Of a stretch of DNA of 64,000 nt, positions 10,429 to 22,310 are shown in pieces. The position numbers were made by a program, and so were the translations under genes. The first letter of the stretch is position 1; every line of letters starts with the position of its first letter. The notes below the pieces were generated by a model that searched no databases, was not told the DNA's origin, and saw only the letters and a list, made by a program, of their open reading frames with translations. Source of the stretch: Laccaria trichodermophora (taxonomy: Eukaryota > Basidiomycota > Agaricomycetes > Agaricales > Hydnangiaceae). The stretch lies in contig JACTVC010000013.1 in NCBI GenBank assembly GCA_018417955.1, forward strand, positions 518,633-582,632, given 5' to 3'.

Positions 10429-12862
10429 ATGGCTCCCATCCGTGTGGCCATCCTCACAGGTTTGTTCATTCCCGCATGCCACATACCCGTCGCTGATGCT
10501 TTAACAGTGAGCGATACCGCTTTTGCTGATGCCACCGCCGACAGATCAGGTCCAATAATCCAAGACATTATCACATCTCACCATGGAGAAGTAGAATCCG
10601 ACAAGCATTACCAAATTGTCCCAGATACTGTAGAAGCGATACAAAGCATTGTTAAAGAGTGGGGCAATAGTGGCAATGTGGATTGGATAATCACCACTGG
10701 TGGGACTGGGTTTGGTGTTCGCGATGTTACGCCTGAGGTAGTTATTCACTCGATCTCTTTCTTCGACATACGATCCGCTGACACTGGGAGACAGGCCATT
10801 ACTCCCCTCTTAGATCGGGCTGCCCCTGGTCTAGTTCACCTTCTCCTGGCCGTGTCCCTCCAACATACACCACTTGCAGCGCTCTCCCGTCCGGTCGCAG
10901 GCATGATCAAAAGTACACTCATAACCACCCTTCCTGGGTCTGTAAAAGCTGTCAAAGAGAATATGGACGCGTTGATGAGAGGCGGGATCGTGCAGCATGC
11001 CGTAGAGCTGTTGAGAGGCGGAACGGGAGCACGGGTACATGCGATCTTGGCTGGAGGAGAGCAAAGAAGTATGAGTCACAACGGTCATACCCATGGGCAT
11101 GATCATGGCGCTCATGTGCATCATCATCACCATGATCATCATACACCTACACCGCGATCTGTGCAGGTGTTGTCTCACGATCCTAGTGCACCTGGTATGT
11201 TTTCGATTTCTTTATAGAGGGTGCATACTTATGTGTCTATAGCGTCTGCAAGACACAGGAAATCTCCTTACCCATTGATCTGGTTTGAGGCTGCACTCGC
11301 TTACCTCCATGCAAATATCGAAGTTCTCCCAGCTGAAACTCGCATTGTGGGTGAATTGGATTAAAAGTCCTATGACATAAAAGCCAACGCTCTTTTATTA
11401 GGTCGACAACAAATTACGTGAATATATAGTTGCAGAAGATGTACACGCACCACAAGACGTACCTCCTACTTCTACCACGAACGTAGATGGCTACGCTATC
11501 CGTTGTATGTTCATTATCTGTCTTCCCTTGAAATTACAACTCATTGCGTATCTATAACAGCAACCGACTCTCCGGGAGTATACACAGTCCTCACACGCTT
11601 CCCCGCCGCACCCCTTTCAGAAAACACCATCTATCGAATCAACACGGGCAGCCCACTCCCCCCAGGTACAGACGCCGTCATCATGGTGGAGGACACGCAA
11701 CTCGTGTCGACGGATGATGAGACAGAGGAAGAGACAGAAGTGGAGACTCTCGCTCGAATTCCTGCAGGGGAAAACGTTCGCCTTCCTGGCTCAGACGTCC
11801 GCAAGGGGGATGCCGTCATGCTGAAAGGAGACAGAATTACTGGGCGAGGCGGCGAAGTTGGGTCTCTCGTTTTTGTTGGTCGGGAAAAGGTCTGCTTTCT
11901 TTCTTTTGGTTCATCTAGGTCCTGCAGTACTGAACAACTGTCAACGTGTGGACAGGTCCGCGTGTATCGTAAACCAGTCGTAGCCATTCTAAGCACGGGC
12001 AACGAGCTCATGGACGTACAAATGGGCCAGGCGAGCTCGACAACACCTGTTGAAGGATGGGGTGGCATCTTCGACACCAATAGGCCGTCCTTGCGGGCCG
12101 TTTTGGAGAGTATGGGGTATGAAGTTGTGGATCTGGGAATTGTGCCAGATGAGTAAGGGCTTTGTGTTTCATAACTGTCTAAAATCGCAGTACTAATTTG
12201 ATCTACAGCGTAGAAGCCCACGTGAAAGCAATTAAACGAGGTCTCTCTGAAGCCGACATGATCTTGACAACAGGGGGAACTTCCATGGGCCCAACCGACC
12301 TCCTGAAACCCGTCATCGAGCGAAACTTTGGAGGGACTGTTCATTTTGGAAGGGTCGCCGTGAAACCCGGAAAACCCACTACCTTCGCTACGATCCCGTT
12401 CGAGGATGAAGGGGGAAGGCGTGGGAAGAAGCCCATTTTTGCGTTACCAGGGAACCCGGCGTCTGCGTTGGTAATGCTTTACGTGTTTGTTGTTCCCGCG
12501 CTGAGGAAGATGGGTGGGTGGACGGAGGAGATGTGTCAGTTGCCAAGGGTGAAAGTGCAGGTAATTGTTTTCCTCCCATTTAATTGTCACTTGCCGAAGT
12601 GATGTTGCCTGGTTGTTAGATCCAACACCCGATGTTTCTCGACCCTCGAACAGAGTTTCACCGCGTTGTCATCCGCATTGGGAAAGATTCAGGCGTATTG
12701 AAAGCGTATAGCACTGGCGGACAGAGGTCGAGTCGGGTGGCGAGTTTGAGTGGGGCCAATGGGTTCGTGGTACTTCCGCCTTTGGGTCTTACGGGGACGA
12801 AGGTTGCGGAGGTTGGGACGGTGTTGGATGCGATTGTGATTGGGGAGTTGGAGATGGAGTGA
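10429..12862 (+). CDS. cnxE: Gephyrin-type molybdenum cofactor protein, MoaB/MogA-MoeA fusion (662 aa)
   Basis: Nine exons: 10429-10459, 10508-10737, 10795-11194, 11243-11346, 11402-11504, 11561-11889, 11956-12152, 12209-12560, 12620-12862. All junctions keep frame. Residues 1-155 are a MoaB/MogA domain (AILTVSDTAFADATADRSGP, then TTGGTGFGVRDVTPE), which adenylylates molybdopterin. Residues from about 225 form MoeA (NVDGYAIR, INTGSPLPPGTDAVI, STGNELMD, TTGGTSMGPTD, FALPGNPASAL), which inserts molybdate using the adenylylated intermediate. The C-terminal beta domain ends at GELEME. The G-then-E order is that of gephyrin. The linker contains a run very rich in His (about residues 193-212). The product would act in the cytosol and supply cofactor to enzymes such as nitrate reductase. 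Three introns are multiples of three, so they could be read through without a frameshift. Confidence 0.93.
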
Positions 12863-13546
12863 AGCGTTCAATATATTAGTTCAAACAGCCAGCAGCCCCA
12901 GCGAATGATAGGAAATTTCTGCACTTTGCATTGCCACACCTCATCTTATCTTATCTTCTCACGTTGAAATCCCAACGTCAAAACTTGGTCAAAACTTCAA
13001 CAAGGTTACAAGGTGTCCATTCCACTGAATGGGCACTGCCAGATCCACTCGAGTACATGCTTGTAAACTCATTCTTCCGTTCATCCGCAAACTTTCCGAA
13101 TCTTAGCTTTCTTGAGAGACTTGGCTGCAGTTTTTTCTTCCGCCAGTATCGAAATGCCGAGAATTTGTGGATCTGCATTCACAAGGGCGGGGAAGTCAAT
13201 TTTCTCCAACAAGCACAAGGCATTGGGGTGACAGCCTCAGGAACAACAGTCTCAGCCCGTTGAACTCCTTAACGTCCGTCCCGTGGTTACTCTCTGCTCA
13301 TGACGACCAAGGTAACTACTGTCACCTGTCTTCTTGCGCCTTCTACTCACCTCCCTATGCCCTTGGTCGTCGTCTTGGTCGCACCTTCACGCAGATTCTA
13401 CTCGTTGTTCTTGCATTATAGTGATAATGTTGTGTTCCGAATAAAAGCACCCTCCGCAAGATGATACTTCACGAACCAAGCCCACCAAAGCACCCACAAG
13501 TTCTCGAGTCACCACACCCCTCATATCTCATTCGCCCTTCAACTGA
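12863..13546. other. Intergenic; left edge of the segmental duplication
   Basis: From about 13010 the sequence starts to match 30330 onward (shared ccaacaagcacaaggcatt, then catgacgaccaaggtaac), marking the left edge of the two-gene duplicated segment. A TATA-like cgaataaaagc near 13438 corresponds in position to a better TATAAA in the other copy. No gene is seen. Confidence 0.5.
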
Positions 13547-15304
13547 ATGTCACGTAACGGATCAACATGGTCAGGCACTTTGCCCACTCTGAGGAAGATT
13601 TTTCGGATCCCCAAACCCCTGCATCCATCGTTTGGCAGATTCAAACGTTTTGTGAGACGGAGGGAGCGACGTCCCGCTCACTCGCCTCCCCCCCTTGCCA
13701 CGCCTGAGGGGAATCTAAATTTGAGTCGTCCCCCGTCGTCAGTCTTCTCAGGACGCGCGGCCACGAATTATGGGGGACCAAGCACGTCTCAAGCAAGTCC
13801 TTCGGCACATTCCTTCCTACCGGATTTACAACCTCTCGATGCCCTTGGGCCTCAGCTTACGGACTATTTCGAAGAGAGTGTTGTTCCCCAACCGAGTTGT
13901 CCCCGAATGCATTGCGTGTCGCTACCCTCTGCGTCGCCCTCCCCTGAACTACCTTCAATCCCTTCCATTTATACTGGTGAATCAGCTCATGGACAATACC
14001 ATTATGGAACGATATACGATTCTCCATTAGCGGCAAATGATGATGAACCAACTAATGAACAATATCAAGACATGACGCGTCGATCCTCGGCTAGCTCATA
14101 TCACACCCGACGTGAAAGCCTTTCATCCCAACGAGAACATCAACCAGAAGTGGTTACAGAAACCCTTGGTATGTAACTTTTATTATTGGCCCGTGCTGAG
14201 AGCTGACGTTGTCCGTTAGTCTCATCTATCGCTCAAACAATCATCAGTGATTACTTCAAACCAAGCAAACTTGTCATAGATCGGAAGATATCCCTGATAG
14301 ATATGCAATCCGTTCTCTATGCGCTCCGGAACTGTCTTCAAGACCTCACTATCGGTCCGATTGGTGTCGGACAACTTACCTCGCCTTCCGCAACGGCAAC
14401 AATCGATCTACCTCATCTAACATATTTGAAAGTGAATCAGGTTGACTTTTCCTACCTGAAAGAACTCCTCGCTTCTGTGAGGATGGACAGCCTCACAACC
14501 TTAGACCTCCTTGTCGGATCGCTGGAAGTCGTGCCTCATGAGCTGAATTTTGAATGGAGCCGACTCACGGACGTTGTCCTTCATGATAACTTTTACCCTG
14601 AAGTTCTCGATGACATGATGGGTTCTCTCCGCGACGTCACCCGACTGAGATGGTCGGGCAAGTTGGTCGGAGCAAAGTCCTCTTATGATCTCCCTTATGA
14701 TCTGGCATCTTTGCAAGACCTTTCAGTTTGCTCAAATGAGGATGGATACACTTTTCTCCTCCGAAATATCCGCTCAACGACCCTTCAGACGCTCCATCTT
14801 TCCCATTTTTCATCTTACATCCGTGGTCATAGGCGACATGGCCTTTTGCATGTCAGGAACCTCTACATCGAACATAAGATTGATGCAGACCAGTTCTTGT
14901 CTACGTTACACCACTTTCCTGCCCTGTTAAAAGCAGATTTCGAAATCAGCGGCACCATGATGACGGAAAAATCTGGGTCGTTAGCAATGCAACAACAATT
15001 CGCTGGACTCGTGTCACTCACTTTGCGGAATGTTTCCTCTCCAATTCGGCCATTGTTAATGCCTATATCACTCTCTAAGCTCAAGTCTCTTGTGATAACA
15101 TTTGACTTCATGGCTGAAGCGAAGCACCAATTCTGCTCGGGACTTGCAGATTGTCTGCAAAAAGAAGGAAAAATATCGCTGGAGTCCATCTGTCTCGTCG
15201 ATGCTCACATAACACAGGGAGAGTTACGGTCGATTTTGGAAATTGTTGGTCCGACTCTGCTCGATTACCAAATTCGACAGACTCGGACTCGTCTCGGGTC
15301 TTAA
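13547..15304 (+). CDS. Leucine-rich protein, duplicated family, copy A (568 aa)
   Basis: Two exons, 13547-14168 and 14220-15304, with a 51-base intron (gtatgt...cgttag). The N-terminal ~207 residues are basic at first (KRFVRRRERRP near residues 36-46), then low complexity, rich in Ser, Pro and Gln. The C-terminal ~360 residues are leucine-rich with irregular LRR-like spacing (LTYLKVNQVDFSYLKELL, LQDLSVCSNEDGYTFLL, LQTLHLSHFS). There is no F-box. The intron falls exactly between the disordered and the leucine-rich part. The copy at 30755 has the same structure. The following gene (15863) is an F-box protein in the same direction, and this pairing is kept in both copies, so the two may function together; that is inference. 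The biochemical role is unknown. Confidence 0.75.
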
Positions 15305-15862
15305 CAACCATCTTCTCTGCAACCTCAAGCTCACTTTTACGCCCCATACATTGTACTTGAGTACACGATACATACATACTTGTACATACTTTTATTCTAG
15401 ATTTTAATGAATCAAACTGGCCTAATTTACTGACTGAATCATCGATTTTCAAATCCCCGCTCTTCAATGGGAGGCTCAGGCTTACGTAAACCTCGTCCAA
15501 CTTGCGTCCAACCAACGTCCGACAGGCCAACTTCAAGTTAAGTACTCGAGTACTCTTCGAGTATATGAGGGAGATCGACTATCATCACCCTCATTGGCAG
15601 TTGCCTACGGGAGACTACTCTTCGAGTCAAATCTTGACAAAGAGGAGGGATGTTGATCGGAAGGTATAAAAACCTGGTTCATTATTGTATATGTGTCGCC
15701 TGACTTCTTTGCAAACTCGACACGGCTGTTTCCCTATCGACAAACAGACAATAGGGTGGGGGTTGAAGTTGATCGGACCCTAGCAAAACCTTAACAATTG
15801 ACCTCCGACGTATTTAAGTCTCACTGTTTAGTGAAGTATAGCGCCATCGCAAGTGAAGGTTC
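15305..15862. other. Intergenic between the paired genes, copy A
   Basis: About 560 bases. It contains a palindrome agtactcgagtact (about 15540-15553) and a TATA box listed separately. No gene is seen. Confidence 0.45.
15665..15670 (+). promoter_or_regulatory. Possible TATA box of the F-box gene
   Basis: TATAAA in the context gaaggtataaaaacc, 198 bases before the chosen ATG at 15863. The position is plausible but unproven. Confidence 0.35.
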
Positions 15863-17194
15863 ATGCCTTACCATAACCCGACATCATTGCTGCAATTTCA
15901 GCCTGAGGGGGGTACAAGTTATATTCGCCGGGCAGCAACCCCGTAAGCTTTGCATGGCCACGCACCCACCAATATCAACTAACTTCTACTATGTAGACTT
16001 TGTCCTCATGAACTGGACAAGTCCAATTCATCGTCCGATACCGGCGGATTTTATGAAGCTATTTCTATCAACCATCTCCCCCTGGAAATTCTCGCGCAAA
16101 TCTTCCTTGTTAGTTCAAAGAGGTCAGAACGCTCGTATCACTTTGACCGCCCCGTCGACTCGGATGCGAGGCCTTGGCGAGCACCAATGTTGCTTTGTCA
16201 GGTCTGTCGTCATTGGAGAGAGGTTGCTATATCTCTGCCGCTGCTCTGGTGCTCATTGTCAAGCACGGGAGATTTCACCCCACGCCCTGCGTTGATCGCA
16301 CTCTGGCTTGCCCGCTCTCGTGGTCTTCCACTTTCGTTGACCCTTGCAGCACCTTCGGGTTATGACGACAAACCAAAATATCATGCCCACGCATCCAAAA
16401 TGTTTGATTTGTTCTCGAATGAAATGCATCGATGGCGCACGATTGCATTCACTTTGAACGATAATCTCGCGCGCCAATTCATCGCCACAGTTGATTCCAA
16501 GGCACAGATTTTAGAGGAACTAGAATTGGTTTTTGAGCAACCCAGCAGTACAAGTGCTGAGGTCTCCGCTCTACTTGCATCCTTGCCTAAGCTTCGCCAC
16601 CTATCATTGTCCGGAAACCTGTCGGCAATGTCTTTGCGCAACATACCATTCCATCGGCTAACGCACATCTACATAACCTCACGTAACCCCGTGGAGGACG
16701 TAATAGCCTGCCTTTCGCAATGCGCAATGGCGTTGAAAATACGTTGGGACTTTGTCAAATGTGGGAATCCGCCGGATGTTTTCGGACTACCACAAACTAC
16801 ACTATTTCATCTACAATCGCTTGATCTGGAAGGAACTGGGAATCTCGCTCATATCCTATCTAAGCTGACTCTGCCATCCCTGAAATATTTGTGCATGGCA
16901 ACACGTACCAAGACGCAGTACCACGGGCTGCTCGAGGATTTTTTTGACAGGTCCTCCTGCCCTTTGCAAAAATTCATGCTTGTGGATGATTGCATCGACC
17001 AGGAAAGCGTTATCAAATATTTGACTATTCCTTTTCTGGAAACCATCCCGGATATAGAGGTTTACTTGGGGGGAGGTTGGCAGGATGATGTCGTTCAGAA
17101 AATGCAGGAGGTTATGGATTCCCAAGATACGCCTACCTTTCGTCGACTTCAAATTAGCTATCCAACATGCAACCCAGCATTCACCTGGAAGTGA
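15863..17194 (+). CDS. F-box protein, duplicated family, copy A (425 aa)
   Basis: Two exons: 15863-15942 and 15997-17194. The intron is 54 bases (gtaagc, branch-like ctaac, tag). The start was chosen because ATG-Pro-x-His-Asn-Pro-Thr-Ser opens the coding frame in this copy and in the one at 33433. The F-box is near residues 50-67 (ISINHLPLEILAQIF), followed by WRAPMLLCQVCRHWREVA and LPLLWCSLS, the agaric F-box pattern. The rest is leucine-rich. Inferred role: Skp1-binding substrate adaptor. A near-identical central stretch (SKMFDLFSNEMHRWRTIAF) is shared with the other copy. A third, truncated copy lies at 43363-43631. Confidence 0.82.
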
Positions 17195-18856
17195 GTGACC
17201 GTGAATTGTATTCCAGGAATTGGCTCGTCTGTATCGTTTACATATCCAGATCTACCTAACTACTCGGCACATCTATAAGATAATGCTGGTTCTAATCTGA
17301 ATGCGATCTTGCTGATGAATGCAGTTAGTTCACGTCAGGTCTCAAGTAGATTTCTTCAACTTCTTCGGTCCTCAAACTACATGACATACCGAGCCTGAGT
17401 GGTCCCAGATTTCAATGAAGAGCTTCTCAACATTCTGGGTATCGCTGACGCCTTTGATTCTGGAGCCTATGGTGTCCACAATCAAGTAGACCGTCTTGTC
17501 CAAGTTATAGTGTCAGGATAGAAGCCTCTGTTACTTGTCGTTGCGGCTTCGTCCTCGTTGGCAGTCTAGCGGGGTTCCAGATAGTATAAGTTGACATTAG
17601 TACCAACCTGTCACATATATGAGCTTATAGAAGAGGCAGGCGATAATAATAAAGATGATAGTGAAAATCTAGGCGACCTACCCGCCAGTGGTGTGGCGGG
17701 GAGGCAAACGTTTTGCGAATATGAAATGAGTGGCGGAACAGCGAGGAAAGATAGAAAGGACGTACTACTTACAAGTGTTCCGTTTTCCCCCGTGTTTTGC
17801 AAAGCGTACTATGCAGCTGTAAGATCTAAACTTTGTGAACCACATCTTCGATAACCTTCGCAACCCCCTCGATGATTTCGTTTGAAAGAAGTGCTTGTAC
17901 TACGCTAGGACTTTCGAGGACGCAATTGCATCAGGGGAATGCCAGCGGTTCGGCCATAACACTCCACGAGTGAGGGATTGATTGTCATCAACGAAAACTG
18001 GGTAGCGGACCCGACTCGACGACCCCTGCCTGAACAAGAGCATTATGCATGTAGGATACTCCTTATTCGCAGCGTCCTATTTCCCACTGCCCATGGTGCT
18101 ACAATGCCTAAAATGTGAGAGGTGAGAGCCCGAGCCCGAGGAAGGATACGTACATATGTAACTGCCAGTGTGGTATGGTCCTTTAAGATCGAAGAGAAGT
18201 TCCTTGCGAGGGAATGAATAAGAAGAAACCCAGGCGAAGCCATGGGAAGGAGTATAGGTGGTTGAAATTGATTAACTTCACCCGTCATGACGTTTATTGG
18301 TAGACTGGAGGTGGAAGTGAGCTATGAAGTGGAGAATCGAGATAGCGGTTCACCGCACTCGGTGGATATGGCTGGTAAATCGGATTTGCGGAACACGGTG
18401 AGGAATTCGGCAACCGCGTTACCAGGCAGTGAGTACTTGCATTTGAAGAGCTTGGAGTCTGTGTAACAATCTTTGAGTTGGTCGAATAGAATATATGATC
18501 GTGCGCAAGGATGTTGTTGTTGTACAGTGTGCACCGAACTTCCACTGACCACCCCTCCTCAGGCCTCAATATTCAATAACTCTATTCCTCACCAACCTAT
18601 GTTTCCACTTTCCCTCCCATATATTCGTGGCTCCTCATAAACTCGCGCTCCGACCCTCTTCGTACTTTTTCAGGGGAAAGTTGAGAGCTAGAGAGGCCAG
18701 TGCACGCTTAAGAACACCCTACGTGCTCCGGCAGCAAGGTGACAATTGATGCATAAGCGCCCAATGCCTCGTGGATGGATGAAGGCCCGTCCGATGACTC
18801 TTTCCTTCAATCGTACATCTTGCTAATATTTCAACAGGTTCTGGTCGGAAACAGCG
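17195..18856. other. Intergenic; block shared upstream of the tandem array units
   Basis: No certain gene. The stretch about 18050-18420 matches 21540-21860 and in part 28590-28720 (shared gcaagggaatg and aggcgaagccat). It reads as short minus-strand frames that are similar between copies, so it may be a decayed or very small minus-strand gene carried with each unit. Just before the next ATG, aatatttcaacag looks like a 3' splice site, suggesting an intron in the 5' untranslated region. Confidence 0.4.
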
Positions 18857-20335
18857 ATGTCTACCCTGCCTGGTCGTGATCATGTATCCAGTTCCGCTCC
18901 CCCTTTAGATGGCAAAGGGGGGACAGATTCAGCAAAGTCAACGAAAAGGACGGGTCCTAGCTATGGTGCGCCCTATCCCGACTCCCGAGAACTCTACTCC
19001 TGGCTTCAATGGCCTGATTTACTCCTGCAGTATATTACCGCCTATACACCAAACTCGGCGCATTTGAATCAAATCACGCCCTCTACTCAAACGACCGTTT
19101 CATTGGCCGTGTTCCGTCAAAATCGATTGCCCCTCCTCGCACGGTGGCGTCTATAAAGCGTTCCCTGTGCAAACTTGAGGACCTTTCGGAACCCAATAAG
19201 GCGCTTCTCTTCACTTCACTCTCAAGCCCAGCACCGAAAGAAGACTCTGCCCGCCTCTCTTTGTCCGCTCTTTCTGAGCCAGGTCTGTCCGAATACGATC
19301 CGATCGCGTTGGTTGTCGAGTCGGAGAAGAGGACCGAGAAGGTAACAAAGTCGGAGAAGCTGCCGGAACGCTCTGATGATACGGATACACATTACGGCTA
19401 GTCTTGCCGATGTCTCTACCTAAACAGCGCACTCATCAGCTTTGCAGCATATTATCGCGTTTACTTGACAGAGGGAAAAGGAGATGAAAAGGCAAAGACG
19501 TTCTTTGACGAAAGCGATATTTCATTAGGACGGATCAACACGCTCTTCATCGCGCCCCCTCACACCGCTGGGTCTTTGAAAGCATGCATCGCTAAAGTTG
19601 AGGGCCTCGTCACGCCGGGTCATGCACTTTACAAGGACATGGAGCTCTTCCAAGACATAGATAGTGACACTGCCATGAGTGACACCGACGTCATATCCTT
19701 CCAAGGTGACACTTATCCCGGTAGCGATGAAGGCGATCCCGTAGCCCTTGTCAATGCAACCGCGAATACAGCAGCGGATCAAAAGGCTAAACCTAAATCA
19801 GGTAAATTTCTTAATGAATATCAACCAGACGCCGCAGCAACAAACCTTTCAGATGGACCAGACTCAAAATTCACAAAACGCGCTCGGTTAACTCATACCT
19901 GCGGTGAGTAACAGGTCCTGAGACAATCCGATTCTCATCCCACCGCAGGCTACGAACGATACCAACCCACCTGGCTATCAATAAAGAACGATGAGATCGT
20001 TTACACGGATGGCGTTGTCGTCTCCGTGAGGGACCCCATTAACAACTGTAGTTCTTTCCTTTTCCGTTTTGTCACCAGATTGTTGACACTTCTTTGGACA
20101 GTCTTTAATTCAGGATACATGGTGATTAATTCCAAGGGTGAAAAAGGCTGTGAGTCTCCGATTTGCCTTTGGGTTACGAGGTGATTACTGATTTTCTTTC
20201 ACAGTTGTGCACCAGGGTGAGCGGCTTCCTTCCTCCGTCGGAGTATTTGATATCAACCGTTTGCCAGCTTTTGTTGCTTTCATTTAATTGGTGAACTTCG
20301 CAGAGAATGTATGCCTTCGGAATGGGATCTGTTAG
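18857..20335 (+). CDS. Two-module tandem-array protein, copy 1 (373 aa)
   Basis: Seven exons: 18857-18965, 19031-19396, 19448-19903, 19949-20047, 20102-20149, 20205-20216, 20304-20335. All introns are phase 1. Exons 2 and 3 encode the same module twice. Each starts with Tyr-Tyr-Arg-(Leu/Val)-Tyr, then Gly-Arg-Ile/Val, Ala-Pro-Pro-(His/Arg)-Thr, a Ser-(Ile/Leu)-Lys helix-like segment and an acidic Asp-Pro-(Ile/Val)-Ala-Leu-Val end. Exons 4-7 encode a small C-terminal part (DEIVYTDGV, GYMVINSKGEKG). Exon 6 has only 12 bases. Intron 2 starts with GC (gctagt), degenerate here compared with gcaagt in the sister copies. The N-terminus is short and polar. Function unknown; the TV-S-K-helix pattern is reminiscent of beta-grasp domains, but this is a guess. 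This copy ends earlier than copies 2 and 3. Confidence 0.72.
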
Positions 20336-22310
20336 GCTCAGAAGGGGTTCATGTATCGGGGGTATGGCAGATTTGTTAACATGTAATACAAAAAACGAGG
20401 ACTTAATCATGAAAAGCGAAGCAGGCATCGCAACTTGTAACTCCCGACTGAAGCTTTCAAAGGTTCAGTCCTGCTCAGAGATTCAGGCGAACCAATACAT
20501 AAAGTATACGTAACTATACCAGAGTTACATACGAACAAAAACCCAATAGGCATAGGACCCTCGTCAGTCAATGTCAACCGAAGATGGTAGGTACATTTGA
20601 AGTGGATATTCTTGACGCCGTCGATATTAAGTAGGCGATTGACCCTCGGTCGGAGAAACGACAAACCCGATGCCCTGTTGCATTGTCAGCGAAGGGGGAG
20701 AGGATTCGAGGACGGAAGTTGATTAACCTTCAACATATCTTCATGTCTTAACGAACTTGCGTAACCTCACAAGGATCGCTGGGGAATTCAACATAAGGAT
20801 CCCATCATTTTTGATCTGGATAAGGAACCCTATCCGAACAAGGCGGTAAATGCTCTAGGCGACGATGATAAGAACCCCAGGGAGAACAACAAGGAGATTT
20901 CGTGAGCTTACGTCGCCATTGAGGAGAAACAACCCCTCCAGCTGATTTGGCTAGTAAGAAGCCTTTTGTACCGGCCAACGACTGCGATGGCCAAGCGATG
21001 GCTCTTTTAGGTCATCGCAATCTGCTTGAACTTCTGCAAGTAGACCATCGACTTTTTTGAAAACAGAACTGCCTGGAGTATTGTGCGAAAGGGGAACCCA
21101 TCTACGAAGCCACTTTTGAGTGTCTGGCTCTTCAAATTTATCCCAGAGTTCGTCTGAAATGGTTGGTGGTGATAAGGTTACGACGATTAACAAGACTTTA
21201 TGTAGTTGGCATGAAACGCACCGTGATTTGCAAGTTCAAGGAGATAATCAAAGTGCTCGTCGAACGGCCGGTCTTGATCCGTTGACAAGGATGAGCCAAA
21301 TGGCATCGGGCACGAGAGTATTAAGTTTAGTGACCTCTTCTAATAGAGCCACTGCCGCCGGCCTGAACCGCGAACATTGTGAAGTAATGCCATCCTAGCA
21401 CAACAAGGAGACATGGTTGTCGGACGCCGAGATCGTAGTATAGGCCGTCCCATCCTGCGACATGCTGAATTCTCGGAGTACTTAGTAGAGATGGCGAGCT
21501 TTTCAACGTTGAGCAGAGTCCCATTCAATGCCTAAATATTCATCAGAGTTGAGACGCAGAGCACGATGTAAAATACGCACATAGGTGTTAAGATAGAAGA
21601 AATTTTCATTGCAAGGGAATGGGTAAGGAGGAATTCAGGCGAAGCCATATGGGGGAGGCGTATAGTTGGTTGGTATTGAGAAACTTCGCCTGTCATGACG
21701 TGGCGAAGACCATTCTCGCCGTGGGGTATGTTTTGATAGGCGGCGGCTTGTTTATTGGTAGACTCGAGGTAGCAGTCCAATAGCAGTCAAATACAAAGGG
21801 GAGAACTTTTGAGATGCACCGCACTCGGATATGGCTGGGGGATCGGATTCGCTCAACGTGGTGCGGTGCTGTAAACGAATTCGGCGACGGTATTATCAGA
21901 TAGTAAGTACTTGCGAGAATGAGGCTATTGGGGCCCGTGTAACGATCTTTGTTGGTCGGATAGAAAATGATCGTGCGCAAGGATGTTGTTGTGTATCGGA
22001 CTTCCACCCTCCTCAATAACGAATCTTGTACCTCATGAATCTATATTTCCACTTGCCCTCCAATATATTCGTGTCGTACTTTTTAAAGGGGAGTTGAGAG
22101 GTAGAGAGACCAGTGCATGGAGGGAAGCTGGAGCTAGTGACTCGTTCAACTCAAGAACACCCTACGTGCTCTGGCACTGGCAGCAAGGTGACAATTGGTC
22201 CATAATGCATAAGCGCCAATGCCTCGTGGATGGATGAAGGCATCTGCGATAACTCTTTCCTTCAATCGTCCATGTTGCTGATATTTCAACAGGTTCTATT
22301 GGAAACGGCG
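20336..22310. other. Intergenic within the tandem array
   Basis: About 2 kb, longer than the other spacers. The minus strand between 20950 and 21480 has short readable stretches (for example LVPDAIWLILVNGSRP) broken by stops, consistent with a decayed gene that I cannot identify. From about 21540 the shared upstream block of the array starts again. An acceptor-like atatttcaacag precedes the next ATG. Confidence 0.35.

Larger units (their letters stand above)
13010..17200. repeat. Segmental duplication, copy A (partner 30330-34800)
   Basis: The segment carries two genes in the same order and direction as its partner: a leucine-rich protein gene and an F-box gene about 560 bases apart. Similarity covers upstream sequence, exons and intron positions, and fades just after the F-box stop codon. 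Divergence is moderate: there are many substitutions, and one gene has gained or lost more than 100 codons in exon 1. Confidence 0.85.

Noticed and set aside
15540..15570. Palindrome agtactcgagtact and nearby gtac-rich repeats
   Set aside because: Short, simple and without a second occurrence; no known regulator site recognised.
18300..18569. Two overlapping minus-strand frames upstream of array copy 1
   Set aside because: Similarity to 21693-22016 is at DNA level through the duplicated block; neither frame is preserved with stable start and stop, so I list the block but no gene.
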